A stretch of 64,000 bases of DNA from Oscheius dolichura (GCA_932521035.1 OW051496.1:4526001-4590000), one strand, 5' to 3'; positions 32,201 to 44,194 are shown, counted from the first letter of the stretch. Notes: a model not told the origin generated them from the sequence alone. Numbers and translations are program-made.

Positions 32201-35200
32201 TACCTGTCCCTCGAGTTCGCTGAGCCATAACTCGACATCCTCGATGTTCCTATTGAACTGTTGCTCGTCTCCGGCCTCGCGCAACTTGGCTCCCTTCTTG
32301 GTGGTCGCGTCAATCAACTCGTTCCAGAGGGCCTCTACCTCGCGGAGACGATCACGGATCTGAATCGCCATTGTTTGATTTCACCCTTGAAAACTTACAT
32401 GGTCAGCAGCAATGTGTCCGCTGCGGACGATCTGTTCCCCGGTGTTGTTGATGTCGTCCAGCCTGTTCTTGTTGGCCTTGAGTTCTTGTTCAAAGTTGGT
32501 GTGCTTCTGGAGTTTTCCTCGGATGTTGGTGGGATCGAGGTAGCTGTCGTCGCGAGCAGTCTTGGTCTTCTCCGTGATCCAACTGACCAGCTCGTCGTAG
32601 TCTCTGTCGAAGGTGTGTCTCTTGTAGCTGTCGTGCAGAGCCCTCGCTCTGTCGGCGGCCTTCTCCAAAAGACGGCGTCTTCTGTCCAACAGAGCCTGGC
32701 GTCTCTTGGCGACATCGTCGGCGGCATAGTGTTGTCCCTGGATGAGCTTGGTGGCGAACTCGTCGAGGGCATTGATCTTCTCCTCCTGAGCGGCCAAAGA
32801 CTTCTCGAAGTCTTCGTGTTTCTTGATCAGAGACTCAACGGCATCCATCGAGTCTCCGAGGTCCTCGTTGGTCAGGAAGGCCTCCTGCTTGTTCATCCAA
32901 GTCTCGGCCTGCTCGGTGTCACGGTAGAAGAGCTGAAGGTCCATGCACTGCTCGTAGAGGATTCGGCGTTCTTCCCATAGTCCGAGGAGGGCGGCCTTCT
33001 CCCTGGCCAGGTGTTCCAGCTTGTGGCGAACATCGTCCGACTCTTGGATTCCAACATCCAAGAGGTTTTGTCCAGCTACGGCAGTCTGGTTGAAGCTGTC
33101 CTCGCGAGCGTCAATTTCTCCTTTGTGCTCCTGATGACTCTCCAATAGAGCCTCTGCTCCAGCTACGTCCTTGGCCAGCTCATCGGCGGAGATGACGGCT
33201 TTCATGTCATTCATCCAGCTGCACAGGTCGCGATAGTCGGCCAGGAAACGGTGAAGCTGATAGCTGCGGTCGAGTCCCTCCTTTCTGGCCTGGGCCTTTC
33301 TCTTCAAGGCTTCCCACTGTCCCCGAGTGTCTCTCATCTTGTCTTCAATGGCATCTGTTCTATCGGGATGAGTCTCTTTCAGCCGGGCAGCCTCCTTCTC
33401 CAACTGTTGCATCTTTCCTTCCAAGGCGGCCAGGTCCCTCTCGGTTCCTTCGTGCTTCCTCTGGAGGGCCTGGACATTGTTCAAATCGCGGCCGTAGTCG
33501 TCGCTGGAGAGGGCGGCATCCTGAAGGGGAGAGATTTAAACATATTGGAATATGGAGAACAACAATTAGTCTCTGTCTATGAATTAGGGCATTCCCTACT
33601 GGTTTGTTTGGATAAGCCTAATACTGCCAACCTACCTCTCCTGAAGTGCCCATCTATAAACGAGTCATCGATTAATCTACTACGTCTCCCATCCCTCAAA
33701 AGTCACCAACCTTCTCAGCAATCCAGGCCAAAGTCTCGTCGGCGTCGCGGTTGAATCGCTGTACTTGATGTGCCCCGAAGAGTCCCTCCTTCCTGGTGGC
33801 CGCCAGAGAGTTCAGTCTGTGCCAGGCCTCGTTGACGTCGTCTCGCTTCTTATATATCTGGTCATGTTCCGTATGTCCATCCTCGACCAACTTGTCGGCT
33901 GCTTGGTTGATCTCGTTTATTCTAAATATCTCATTGAAGACACTCCTCCCCCGGGGGATACCTGTACTGATGGTTTCCCAGCTCCTTGAGGAAGTCTTCG
34001 AATTTTCTCTGGAGTACTTCCACGTGTTCCAAGTCCATGCCCATGTCGTTGGCCGTGACAAAGGTCTCCTTGTCCCTGATCCAGTACAGCACCTCGTCGC
34101 ACTGTCTCAGGTACTGTAGGAGTTTCAGAGCCTGTTGCAGTTTAATTCCCTTGTCTTTCAGTTTGAAAATAAGGCGATCCCACAGTTCGTGTAGCTGTTC
34201 CAGACGGGCCTAAACATTCATTTATACAGAAGAAGAAGGGGATCACCTTAATGAGCTGGCTGTTGAAATGTCCGTGTTGGATCATGGAGTTGCCCGTCTT
34301 GTCAAGGGTGTTGATGGTCTTCGCGTGGGCTTGGACCTCTGCCTCGAATGCCTCATGCTTCTGGATCTTTGCCTGAAATCTTCTCTGTTCTTGCCGTCCC
34401 CCTAATAGTGGCCGCGGCTATATCCAGTCGCTAACCATGTGCCTATGATTATTATCATCTGGGTCAAGGTATTCTCTCGATCCCCCGGCTGCCTGTCATA
34501 CCAATTAGGCAGACAGACATTTTTGGAGAGCCAACGAGGAGGAGACCTCCTCCCCGGGGGGATCCAGCTGGCCCGACACAAAGGAAGCATTTCGGCTAGT
34601 TAGATCGATGTGTTACGCTCGCCGGCCGCAGTTTCACATTACCAAAACGCGGGTAAAGGAATGGCTCGGGGGTCACCCATAAAAGTGTGTTTATCCCCGT
34701 TTGGACTAGATCGGGGAGAGGTGGCTCGTACCGTTTGAACCCCCTCGCGGATCAATCAGCTGTGCTTCCTGTGTGTCAATATTTCTCTAGATCCAATCAA
34801 CGACGCGCGGGAGAGCAAAACCAACAAAACAAAGGGAGAACAAACGGAAGATGAAAAAGAGACTCGCCTGTAAGTTGGTCGTGTCCTTGTAAGACTCCTC
34901 CTGGGCCGTTTGGAGTTTCTCCAGAATCCAGACCTCAAGCTCGTCGGCATCGCTAAACGTCTCCTTTACAGAGGGGGATTGGGGGAGGATGGCCTACCGC
35001 TTGAAGTACTGGTACTGTCGAGACTCCTCCAGCTTGTCCCTCTTGTCCTTGGCATACCGTTTGAACTGTCCGTAGTGTCCCAAGACTTCCTCACGTCTGT
35101 GCTGAAAAGGCTCTCTGTCAGTCCCTCGTCCTTGGCTCTCCCCTCCGGCTAAACACAATCCTCCCCGCGCACAGATTATTACAGCCAACTGTCTCTTTTC

Positions 35201-35681
35201 TCCCTGTCCCCGGCTGCCCGCATACCAAATGCGAACCGACACGTTACTCACGCGTCCGCTGAATCATTGTCTCTCTGCCCTGTTCCCCACGGGGAATGTT
35301 TTTTCAAAGGATTATGGCATAAAAAGTGGACAGGGGTGATGGACGGCAGAGTGGACAGGTGTTCGCGTTAAACTCGTCGCTCTACTCGTCTCGTGGCCCG
35401 TAGTAGTCTCCCCTTCCAAAAAAGCCTGACAACTTATCGAGGCCGCTTAAACGGGAGGAGGAGTTTTACGACTCGCGCCGCTGTGCCATCGTTGGCTGAT
35501 AAAGTCGGCCTGCTCCGATAAACTGTTTGCGGCCGGGACAGAGATTGAGTCAGCACGCGCGTGGGTGTCTCTTTTTTGCAGACACACTAACCTGTATGTC
35601 GTCGGCTGACTCCAATACTCGGATCTCCCGGGGAGGAGGCACCTCCATCACCGGCTCCGGCGGTGCGTGGTCGTCGGACAT
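26278..35681 (-). CDS. alpha-spectrin
   Basis: This is a membrane-skeleton protein that pairs with beta-spectrins beneath the plasma membrane. The start [20 protein letters not shown] at 35681 is followed by about twenty triple-helical spectrin repeats, each with the conserved W near its start and phrases such as [27 protein letters not shown] and [19 protein letters not shown]. An SH3 domain ([20 protein letters not shown] ... [19 protein letters not shown]) lies at about 31190-31365 inside the repeat array, as in all alpha-spectrins. The C-terminus is a calmodulin-like EF-hand domain ([18 protein letters not shown] at about 26555-26610) ending HHLFQS and a stop at 26278. It is full length, near 2,400 residues. 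The first introns (about 35110-35590, 34390-34870) are the longest; most others are 30-50 bases. A 15-base microexon is noted separately. Confidence 0.97.
30842..30856 (-). other. 15-base microexon of alpha-spectrin
   Basis: The segment is bounded by an acceptor (CGTTTAG) and a donor (GTGAGTAG) on the minus strand and encodes TLMAE in phase 0. It joins WIKSR (exon ending near 30965) to [15 protein letters not shown] (exon starting near 30655). The resulting LMAEEAVAAQQ phrase recalls the LMAEEVQAVQQ stretch of vertebrate alpha-spectrin just after the SH3-containing repeat, which supports the exon as real. Confidence 0.75.
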
Positions 35682-36742
35682 CTTCTGAGGGGAAAGAGAT
35701 CTGAAAGGAACGGACTAATAGGGGGATACGTGACCAGGAGAGGATGGGGGACGAGAGACAAGAAAACGGAAGACGAAGTGGACAAGGACGGGCCTCTGGC
35801 CCAGCTGGCAAAGGTCAAAGAAACGGATTGGCGCGTCTTCAGCGACTTGTCTCAGAAATTTAAAAAAAAAGCGAGACGAGTCATTTTGAGAAGTGTGGCG
35901 GTTTCGCTACGGAATTGATTTTCGAGACAATAAAAAAGAGGGAAGCGAGCAATGTTCATGCTATTTATGAATGGATTGCCTTTTTTCGCCCCATATGCGT
36001 AAAAGTCAAATTGATTTGTAAGCTCTAGCAATTCTAGAAAGTCTGACGTAAAGAACCATAATCGTTGGCATTTTGAGGCGCTAAAAACATCTTCCCTTAT
36101 CAAATGCAAAGGAATTTCCGATGTTTGCGATCGGGAGAATAAACAGGGTACTTTCCTACTTGAGCGACTCGAAAAGGACATGATTGGGGATGTAAATAAA
36201 CAGTAAATAAATCGATAAACAATGATATATTTCGTTTGTCTTGACTCTTTTTCAATAGGAACACAAAATAAAGTCATTTTCATTTGGAATAGCAAAGAGG
36301 TTGGCGATGTTCCTTTCGAAACAAACAACGGGGTCGACTGGAAAAAAAAGAAGAGAATGACTCATAGGGAAGGGGACATGTGAAGGGGGATATGAATTGA
36401 TTATGAACAAGTTCTGATTGAGGGAAGTATAATATGGAGAGGGAGGTTGCCCTGTATGCATTGGGCCAATGTGTCGTAGGCGAGAGAGGCAATCGCAAAG
36501 CAGAGAGCGCAGGCCAGCCGTCGGATCAATACACGCAGCAAGGGCGCCGCTGCATATTTCGGGGCGCCCGCCCGCTTGCTTTGTTTATTTTAATCCCAGA
36601 AAAGAGCACTGGGGACTAAAAAGAGAGGAGGAGGGGGGACAGCGGACAAATAGGCAATTGACACTGGGGATACGAGGGACGGGAAGGAGGAGGTGTCCTA
36701 ATTGGGAGGAAAGCCGAGGTCAGCTATCGATTGGCTCCTCCA
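35682..36742. other. upstream region of alpha-spectrin, no gene seen
   Basis: Head-to-tail spacing between the alpha-spectrin start and the stop codon of the polymerase-like gene. ORFs on either strand are short and unconvincing. The part near 36520-36580 is strongly GC-rich. The spectrin promoter presumably lies here. Confidence 0.45.
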
Positions 36743-39700
36743 TCACCAGAGGAATCCCTTCGGGAGGGTGGAGCCATCTGGCTGGATGATCCGGGAGAAA
36801 GGCGACGTCGTGTGGACGAGGCGGGTGGCCGTCGTGTTGGTCAGGATGTTGTAGGTGTCGTGGGTGATGGCGACGTATCTGAAGAGATCTTTCCATGGGA
36901 AACAGGGTCGCCTACTCTATGGCCACACACTCCGGTCTCCCTTCAATCAAAAGTTGGCTTTGTCGTTTAATGGCCTCTGCCCGCGCATAGAATGCCTCTC
37001 CTTTCCTCGTCAGGCCGGGGGTCTAAAGCCCTTTCTCCCCGGATCTTTTAACTTCAGTTTACCTTGACAATTAGGTCTTTTTTCTCAGTTTCCACCACAA
37101 AGTGACCAGCTCCATTGGACCAGTATTTGGATGGCTTGACTGCCGGGTAGGCGTCTTTCCCTATAGTCCCTAAGGGGTCGCTCCCTTTGGGACAGAGATA
37201 CACGAGGTGGGAATCGTCTGGAGATGGAAAGTAACAGAAAGAAGAATAATGTTACCCAGATAAAGACAGTGACATTGATTTTGAGTGATGGCCTTGTATA
37301 TCTCGACTCGTAGCTGGCCGCCAACCAGAGCCGGGACGAGAGTCACCGTCGTGTCCAGTGGCTTGGCTCCGTTCCTTCTCTCCCCGGCTGCGTCCACAAC
37401 CGTCGCCCTATCTCCACTCGAGATTATTAGCTTATTTTGGTGTGCTGGCTGAAATTAAAAAGTATACGGTAACCCAGTGGAATACTTTAATCTCCTTGAC
37501 AAGACTCATTGGATTCTCCAAAAGTTTCCACAAATCCGTCGACGAGTTGGCCATATGGGTAGCGGGATAGTCAGAGCGGCGTCCGAATCTCTCTGGCTGA
37601 ATATAGACATAATTATTTCTCTTCTTCTCCCCCTTGCCAATCTCAAAAATGACCGTGTAGTATTCTTTATCATTTCACTTGGCTCTTTCGCGTCATCTCC
37701 TGTCTCCTCGCATCCCAGCTTCTCCATGGACCTCAGTACGGAGGCGTATTCCGAGAATATCGAGTGTTTCTCTTCTCCGTCTACCCTGTATTTTGACCAT
37801 TTGTCACAGTGGATTGCCTAAAGCCACCCTTATTTTAGTAATAAATAGACAAACAGTACCCCAATAACCCTGGTGATCACGTATCCCTGTTCCAGCGCCA
37901 ACTCCAGTTCGAAGGTCGTCCATGTTCCCTTCTGGATGCGTTCCTCCTCCTCGTGGTCGCAGATCTCTGTCTCCGACTCGAAGCAAGCTAGACTATCTAC
38001 TGTAGAAAATATGGGAGGAGCATACCTTTGCATAAATGGTAGGCTATTTTGTCGTTGACATTATCCGGCAAGACGGGTAGCATCAGGGACGACGGAGCCA
38101 GGACCTAAAAACAGGACGTGAAGATGCCTTCTATGGTTGTCCCTACCTCGCAATAGACTATCCCTTTGACTTGGCTCCTCAATTCCTCGACTGTCCGGAT
38201 CGGAACTTTGAAAGAGAGGCCGTGGAGACGGGTCACGAGGACATCAGGGTACTCTCCCTCTTGTAGTATTTTAGCCGTCAGACTAAACTTTGGGTCATTT
38301 GAATCGGATAAAATTACTTGGTAATATCACAGATTCGCAGGTCGTACTCTTCGTTGGCTTCTGCGAAATGAGCAAAGACTTCGGCCCGTGGAGGATAGAT
38401 GGATGCCAGGATCTCGACTGGGCCCTGTAACAGTCCCTTTCTCCCTGCTCTTCCGGTCACCCTACCTCGTATTCCCAATTTGTCATAAATTCCATAACGT
38501 GATTTTTCGTTCTCAACAAGGCGATGTCACACTCCCAGATGATCTCGAAGTCATGTAACTCCCTGAAATGGGTCGTCTTTCTCCGAGGGCATTCCCACCT
38601 GACAGCGGCTTCCTTCCTCTCGTCCTGAGACTTGATCCTGGGCACATCGAGCTCCCGTCTTGCGACCATCTTCGGTACATACGAACACCCGTGAGCATGC
38701 CAGTAGCAGCCGTGGATTTCGAGGGCCAGTCCGCGGGGATACTTCTCACAGGGCTGGATGAACCCGTCCACGTAGTAGGGCGACCCCTTGATCTGAATTG
38801 CCCTTTCTTTTATTTCCTTATCCCTGGTTACCCTGTATTCCCCGACAGTGAAAGACGAGTCAATGGGAAGGTTTTCGTCATGACTTCTCCATGCCAGATA
38901 TTCCCTGGCCGAGTGAGAAGTCGCGTTGTTGAAGCGCGAGCCGGCTCCGATGTCCAAGGGGAGGATGCCGTCTGTTAGGTACGATCTGAGACAGTTTATG
39001 CTTAAAAGAAGACGGCCACAAACCGTTGATAGGCTAGAAGAGAACCAGTGGGGAGATCTCTTACTTCTTCGACGAGTCTGACCCCGAGAAGTTCGAAGGA
39101 CGCGACGTCGATATTCCGGACGGACCCGGCCAGGAGCAACAGCTCGTAGTACGTACAACTGAAAGGGATAGTTGGCCTTGTTCCACTCGAGTACCCACTT
39201 CAATATCTCGCTGGTCATGTCGTACGGATGCTTCGCCAGTTTCTTATGGTATCTATCGATCAATTCCATCTCCTCCTCGTCTTCAATCCCTTCCAGGAAT
39301 ACTTCCAGAGAGGGCACCAGCCCCACGAAGGAGATATTCTCCCGGGCTATTAGACTTTGTGGAAGATATCTGGAAGAGAGGATGAGGCTAGGGAGGAGAA
39401 TGTACCTGAAGGGTTGAAGAGCGTCGGTGGACTGGGCCAGCTTCCGAAGATACAATGGGAAGAGGTACTTGGAGTCGATCATTTTCACCTGAAAGAGATG
39501 ATTACAGGGAGGAGGACAGCGCCCACCTTGAGACCATCGAATTGGACACTTCTCAGCCGCCCTTCCGTCATCACAAAATGTCTGGCCTTTAAATTCCCGT
39601 CAGTGGCTACGTACTTCAGGAAGTGTTCATTCACACAGCTGCAATTCTTAGAAAGGTTACCGCGTGTCTCTTACTCTGGGATATCGTGGAAGACGATACA

Positions 39701-41776
39701 GTACTTCTCATGTTCCTTGGATATGAGGAAGGAGGTCAGCTCGCCCAGGACATCGACGTCGTCTTTGAAACAATTCGAAAACCAGAGCCGGTTGTCTCCA
39801 TGGGAACATTTGTCACAGGTTAATTTCACTCCCTAAAGATGACTTCATACAATAAAAACCAATAAGTACCTGTTCAATCTTCGTCTCTAGCTCGTCTCGA
39901 CAGTCTTTGCAGCACCGCAACGCCATAGCCAGCAGCGCTCGTTGAGTCCTCTTCCCCGCATCATCCGTGATATTTTCATATTTGACACGAACGAATATGA
40001 ACTTCTGAGGGACTGCCTGTATTCCGGCCTTGTTCTTGGCGGACATCGTACACTGGTGCCCCTGGGGACGGAACACCCGGCAGTGTTGGCAGTAGTTGTG
40101 GTTGCACTTGTGGGCCTTCTGCTTACGGTACGTGCAGTCACATTGGGAGCAGTGGAGAGTACTTCCACAGATGGTTGTCTTCGACCCCGGCTCTAAACAA
40201 GAGTATACAACTAGTGGCCAGTCCCACCCAGGTAGTCGCGATGCTTCTTCTCGCACTTCAAACTGTAGAATGTCACTTTGCAGTCGTCGCAGGTGATTTC
40301 GACGCCATCTTCCTGTTGGCACCCCCATCCGTTACAGAGGCGACACCGGAGGGGACAGCTGAAGGGGAAGATTGGGGGAGGAAGACGAGGAGACTCGCTT
40401 GTAATGGGAGAGGAGGGTGCCGTAGCCCACTTTGCAGTCGACGCAGTAGTACTTGTGGTTGACGAACTGGGGCAGGTTGTGGATGTGCTGGTAGTGCTCG
40501 TCTTTACACAACAAGGCTGAAGATAGCCCTGGTTAAATAAAAGAACGAGCCTTACGGAGGATGGAGTTGCCCATGAGGCTGGGCCCGCAGAAGACGGGCT
40601 TCTTGTTGTTCGCCTCGGCGAATACCACGATCTGGTACTTGTCGGCGTACGCGTTCTGTATCTTCTTGACATCATCGATCGTGTAATTTCTCTCTTTCAA
40701 TGTCCCGTTCTCAATCAGTCCAGCCGCTCGGAGTAGGTTCTCCACCCTCCCTTCCAGTTTCTAGAACAGAATGCCTGCTGTCTCCCCCTGTCCTCACCGT
40801 ATACTCCGGATCTGTATCGCTAATCTTCCTGATGGCCTTCCACTTTTCTTCTGTTTCCACGTCTTTCTGAATTTGATTGTTCAGCGACATCTCGAGCCAT
40901 ACCTTGTTCGCATCATGTTCCAGCCAGCAAATTCCTTGGAGGATGGCCACGGGCAGGCAGAATTTACTCACTGAAACGAGTCCCTGTCCAAAGAATAGCC
41001 AACGCTTACCGTTATTCGGAGTGACTCCTTTCAACTCCTTCTCAATGCTCCTTTTCCGTGGTAGACCACTCCCGGTCAATTTCCTCACAAAACAGAGATC
41101 AACTTCGAACTCGTTGGACCCGATAGCCTTTGGAAAGCGATCCTGACTCTTCAGGAATTTGAGCTCCTCCAGGAGGACCCTGTCATTGAACTGGGCAATT
41201 GGTCTGAAGGGGAAGATGAGGAAAGAAACAGGGAGAGACTACAAGAATGGCAGGCAGATGGGGTAGTCGATGTCTTTGTGGCGAATCTGTCCTCCCAGAA
41301 ACTTGTCGTACGAACCGAGATCGCCGTAGGAGCGGGCGGCGAGGTCCATGAGGCAGATGGCGTAGCCCTGCTCCGGGACAGGCAGCGACTCCAGCGCCTT
41401 GTGGAAGACCACCGCGAAGCTCTTGGTGAACAGCGTGTCCTCCCAGTTCTTGGTGGTCCCTACTTGGCGGTATTGATATAAATCTTTGGCCACAAAATGG
41501 CAGGTGACGTCGAGCTCCTGGAACAAAACTCTTTGAGGAGGAGGACAGAGATGAACGTACGGAGAAGGCCGGCTCATTCCGGGTGATGGAGACTTGGATT
41601 TGATTTTGGGAGACAGTTTTCTGAATATCTTTCTATCCAAAAAAGAAGGGATCAAATACCATGGGACGCATTTCGGTAGTCAGTTTGAGAGCCGTCGTAC
41701 GGGCCTCCGTCCTCCGCTTGCCGAAGCCCATGGCTCTTTGCTTGTACATCTTCTTCACGGGAGGCTCGTCGCTCAT
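36743..41776 (-). CDS. Maverick/Polinton-type family B DNA polymerase-like protein, active site degenerate
   Basis: More than twenty exons with introns of about 26-60 bases splice into one frame of roughly 1,400-1,500 residues, starting MSDEPPVKKMYKQRAMGFG at 41776. In order: an N-terminal region (about 41780-40750); a Cys/His-rich zinc region (CPLRCRLCNGWGC, CDDCKVTFYSLKCEKKH, HKCNHNYCQHCRV; 40500-40090); the degenerate exonuclease region (KVKMIDSKYLFPLYLRKL); and the characteristic LALEIHGCYWHAHGC (about 38700). Polymerase elements follow: PVLPDNVNDKIAYHLC, CDHEEEERIQKGTWTTFELE, ERFGRRSDYP and YKAITQNQCHCLYLDDSHLV. It ends LPKGFLW at 36743. Motif A (DxxSLYP) reads DITNLTA and motif C (YxDTDS) reads YLDDSH, so catalysis is doubtful. 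One junction near 37640 is unresolved. TTACAG lies 10 bases before the start. The family call is firm; host function is unknown. Confidence 0.85.
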
Positions 41777-42009
41777 TCTCGGGTTACTGTAATCGTTAGG
41801 AGTTTTAATGGTAGAGGGAGTAAAAAGTCTTATGAGATTAGGGGGTGGCCCGAGCCAAAATAATCTATCAAAAGTTCTGGAAAAGCCGACCACCTATTGA
41901 TTTACTTTGACCTGTCCGTAGTCATCTGTTCAGCGGTGGCTCCTTTCCAAAGAGGGTGATTCTGATAGGGACGCGGGCAATTGGTGGGAGGGACCGCGTC
42001 GGATGGGCC

Positions 42010-42017
42010 TATATAAG
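42010..42017 (+). promoter_or_regulatory. TATA box
   Basis: A consensus TATATAAG stands in a GC-rich setting about 60 bases upstream of the ATG of a plus-strand ORF (42073 or 42076). The spacing to the ATG leaves room for a short 5' leader. It is the only clear TATA element I noticed in the window. Confidence 0.55.
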
Positions 42018-42072
42018 GGGATAGCCGAGTCTAGTCGCTAGTCCCTGCTTCACTCGTCTCGTCGGCCACAAG

Positions 42073-42438
42073 GTGATGTTTCTTCTGCTCCCGACCCCCG
42101 CCTCGACCATCCTCCCCGTCACTCAGTCCAACTTCTCCGGGTGGTTATCCCCTCTACACATTGTCGTGTCATCGTGTAGCGGCCGGATGCGACTGCCTGG
42201 GGGTCACCTAAGCCTAAGCGTCTGCCTGGCGGACTACTGGGGGACTTCTCTTCTCGGAGGGGGGACCTCCAGCCCACGAGCCATCTCCTCGAAAGAGGGG
42301 ACGTGGTTAACTCTGGCCAGTTGGAGGGAGGACGCGATCGGCTGCAGACTGGCCGTGGGTACTCGTCGCGCTGTCTATGACGGAGTCTCCACGATCACCA
42401 CGGCCGAATGCAGCCGAACTATTCGCGTCTCTCTATAG
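42073..42438 (+). CDS. putative small secreted protein
   Basis: An ORF of 121 codons starts MMFLLLPTPASTILPV, a plausible signal peptide, and contains several Cys residues in the mature part. A 39-base GT...AG stretch (about 42145-42183) could be removed without changing frame, so the true protein may be 13 residues shorter. A TATA box lies upstream, and AATAAA-like sequence follows near 42640. No family is recognised. The antisense strand is the upstream flank of the polymerase-like gene. Confidence 0.4.
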   Translation: MMFLLLPTPASTILPVTQSNFSGWLSPLHIVVSSCSGRMRLPGGHLSLSVCLADYWGTSLLGGGTSSPRAISSKEGTWLTLASWREDAIGCRLAVGTRRAVYDGVSTITTAECSRTIRVSL

Positions 42439-43050
42439 AGAAAGTGACGGGACAGCAACAGTAGAACGAAAGAACTCGAAGCTGTTGAGGCTTGATCTTT
42501 CATGGGACACGAACCCTCTGCGACATTCCTCTTCCAACAAATAACGTCATTTTCAGGTCGAAGCGAGACGCTAGCTGGTCCTCTCTGCATCCTGCCGATC
42601 TGTCGATAAATCTCTGCTCATCTATAACATTGCCGATCCTAATAAATGTGTTACTACAGCAATCTTGTCTGTATGGGGCACTTCCGCTGATCTTCGTCGC
42701 CAAGAGGCTCTAATGAGTCCCTCAATTGGCTTTATCCAGAAGAAAAACGGGAATTCTTCCCAACGCGAGCAACAAATTTACGCGTAATCACGTAGTTCGC
42801 TTTTCCTCCTCGATGATCTAACTGTTCAGTTTTTCTTTCACTAGTCGAACGCAATCAGATTTACTTTGTTTTAGAACACATTTATCGTTATTTCATCTAT
42901 TTTACATATGCTTAATAACTTAGCTAGCATTCTACCTTACCAAAATATGTAAAATAAGTCTACTTATCATTTTTGTATAATTCTTGCAGAATCTTTTCTG
43001 AATTAGCTTCCAAACAAGTTTTTATATCTTTTATTTCAGGTAGCTAAACA
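42439..43050. other. AT-rich interval without a gene
   Basis: Composition changes from GC-rich to strongly AT-rich near 42770. The right end carries TTTATTTCAG, which precedes the start codon of the next gene by 11 bases and looks like a trans-splice or cis-splice acceptor. No convincing ORF is present. Confidence 0.45.
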
Positions 43051-43664
43051 ATGATAAGATACCATGTTCCACGATCTACGAGAATTTTTAAATATTGGAC
43101 GGTGAGTATTTTTTCTCCAAGTTATATTGCATTCTTTGCTGATTCCCTCGTCTTTATTTTTTGAATATGTGATGCACATTACAGGCACTACCTCATCGCT
43201 TGCTGAAACAATATCCGGAACAGGTTATCTGTTATTCGACGTTCGGTGTTGCTGCTGTTATTATCGCGATCTATAAAATAAAAAATTTCTATGAAATCGG
43301 AAGTAAGTAGATTTTATTTAATTCATTTTACTTCCTAGAAACTTTTCTATCCAACAATTTCGTTCAGATAAGCCTTGGTATCGTGGATATTACGATGTAG
43401 TTCGTTCCGACGATGTCATTGCTAAAAACTGGAGAAAGCCTGAGGTTAGTCGAGAATTTGTAGTTCACTTTCGAGTTAGTTCGATGTGTTTTTTAGCATC
43501 TCACAATTACCTGCTGTTGATAGTGTTTATGCAAAAATACATAATGATCACAAAATAGAAATATTTTTATTTCACTTTATTTGATATTTTTTCATTGCAT
43601 ATTTCAGGAATACCCAGCACCTTACTTGACTCCTGGAATTGAAACAGCTCACCCAGATCACTAG
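43051..43664 (+). CDS. small single-pass protein, possibly a mitochondrial inner-membrane (complex I type) subunit
   Basis: Four exons with introns of about 60-170 bases give roughly 100 residues. The start MIRYHVPRSTRIFKYWT is basic and amphipathic. Next comes a membrane helix (YSTFGVAAVIIAIYKI), then NKPWYRGYYDVVRSDD, KNWRKPEEYPAPYLTPGIE and the stop at 43664. The size, basic N-terminus, one helix and short charged C-terminal region resemble accessory subunits of respiratory complex I. I cannot name the subunit, so the mitochondrial role is an inference. TTTATTTCAG lies 11 bases before the ATG. Confidence 0.75.
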
Positions 43665-43903
43665 ATTAGATATATAAGGACACATGTAGATTTTGATTAA
43701 TACATATTTTCAACGACATTCTTTCTATCCAGTTATTATTTATAAGCGTGTCTATTTCCCATCTTTACGGACTGATCCAATCAGAAGGGATGACGATTGA
43801 CCTCCACAGATGCGTATCGGATATCAAATGCGGCCTCTACCTAAAACATGTAATATCAAGTGTTTGTTTTATGGTTCTTGAGATCCTTAAGCTGTGGGAG
43901 CAG

Positions 43904-44194
43904 CTACAGTAATTCTTGTGGCGGCTTGCTGGGGTGAGGTTTCGGCTTAGAAACGTTTGTACAGATTCTTGTTGAGTTATCCATACAAGATTTCTTCGAC
44001 ACCCACAAATATCTACGTTTCTTCATCACAGAACTGAATATACCGAGAGATTCAAAGGCTATAAAATGTCGCGCCATATTGTGCCATTCAAATACTAGAA
44101 AATTCACTCCCATATGGTACATTTTCATCTTTGTCGGAGCTATGTGAGCGTCTACCTTGCCTTCTCCACCTGTCGTCGTCATAAAGTGGAGCAA
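43904..44194 (-). CDS. hypothetical protein, exon structure unclear
   Basis: An open frame of about 97 codons reads protein-like in its middle (KMKMYHMGVNFLVFEWHNMARHFIAFE when split at the Val-Asn) and ends with a Pro/Lys-rich tail (KPKPHPSKPPQEL). I found no clear donor or acceptor joining it to upstream exons and recognise no family. It could be a 3' exon of a minus-strand gene or a chance ORF. Confidence 0.25.
   Translation of the reverse strand: MLHFMTTTGGEGKVDAHIAPTKMKMYHMGVNFLVFEWHNMARHFIAFESLGIFSSVMKKRRYLWVSKKSCMDNSTRICTNVSKPKPHPSKPPQELL

Noticed and set aside
36434-36789. Plus-strand ORFs upstream of alpha-spectrin
   Set aside because: Composition is Arg/Gly-biased from GC-rich DNA, with no splice continuation. 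Part is antisense to the last exon of the polymerase-like gene.
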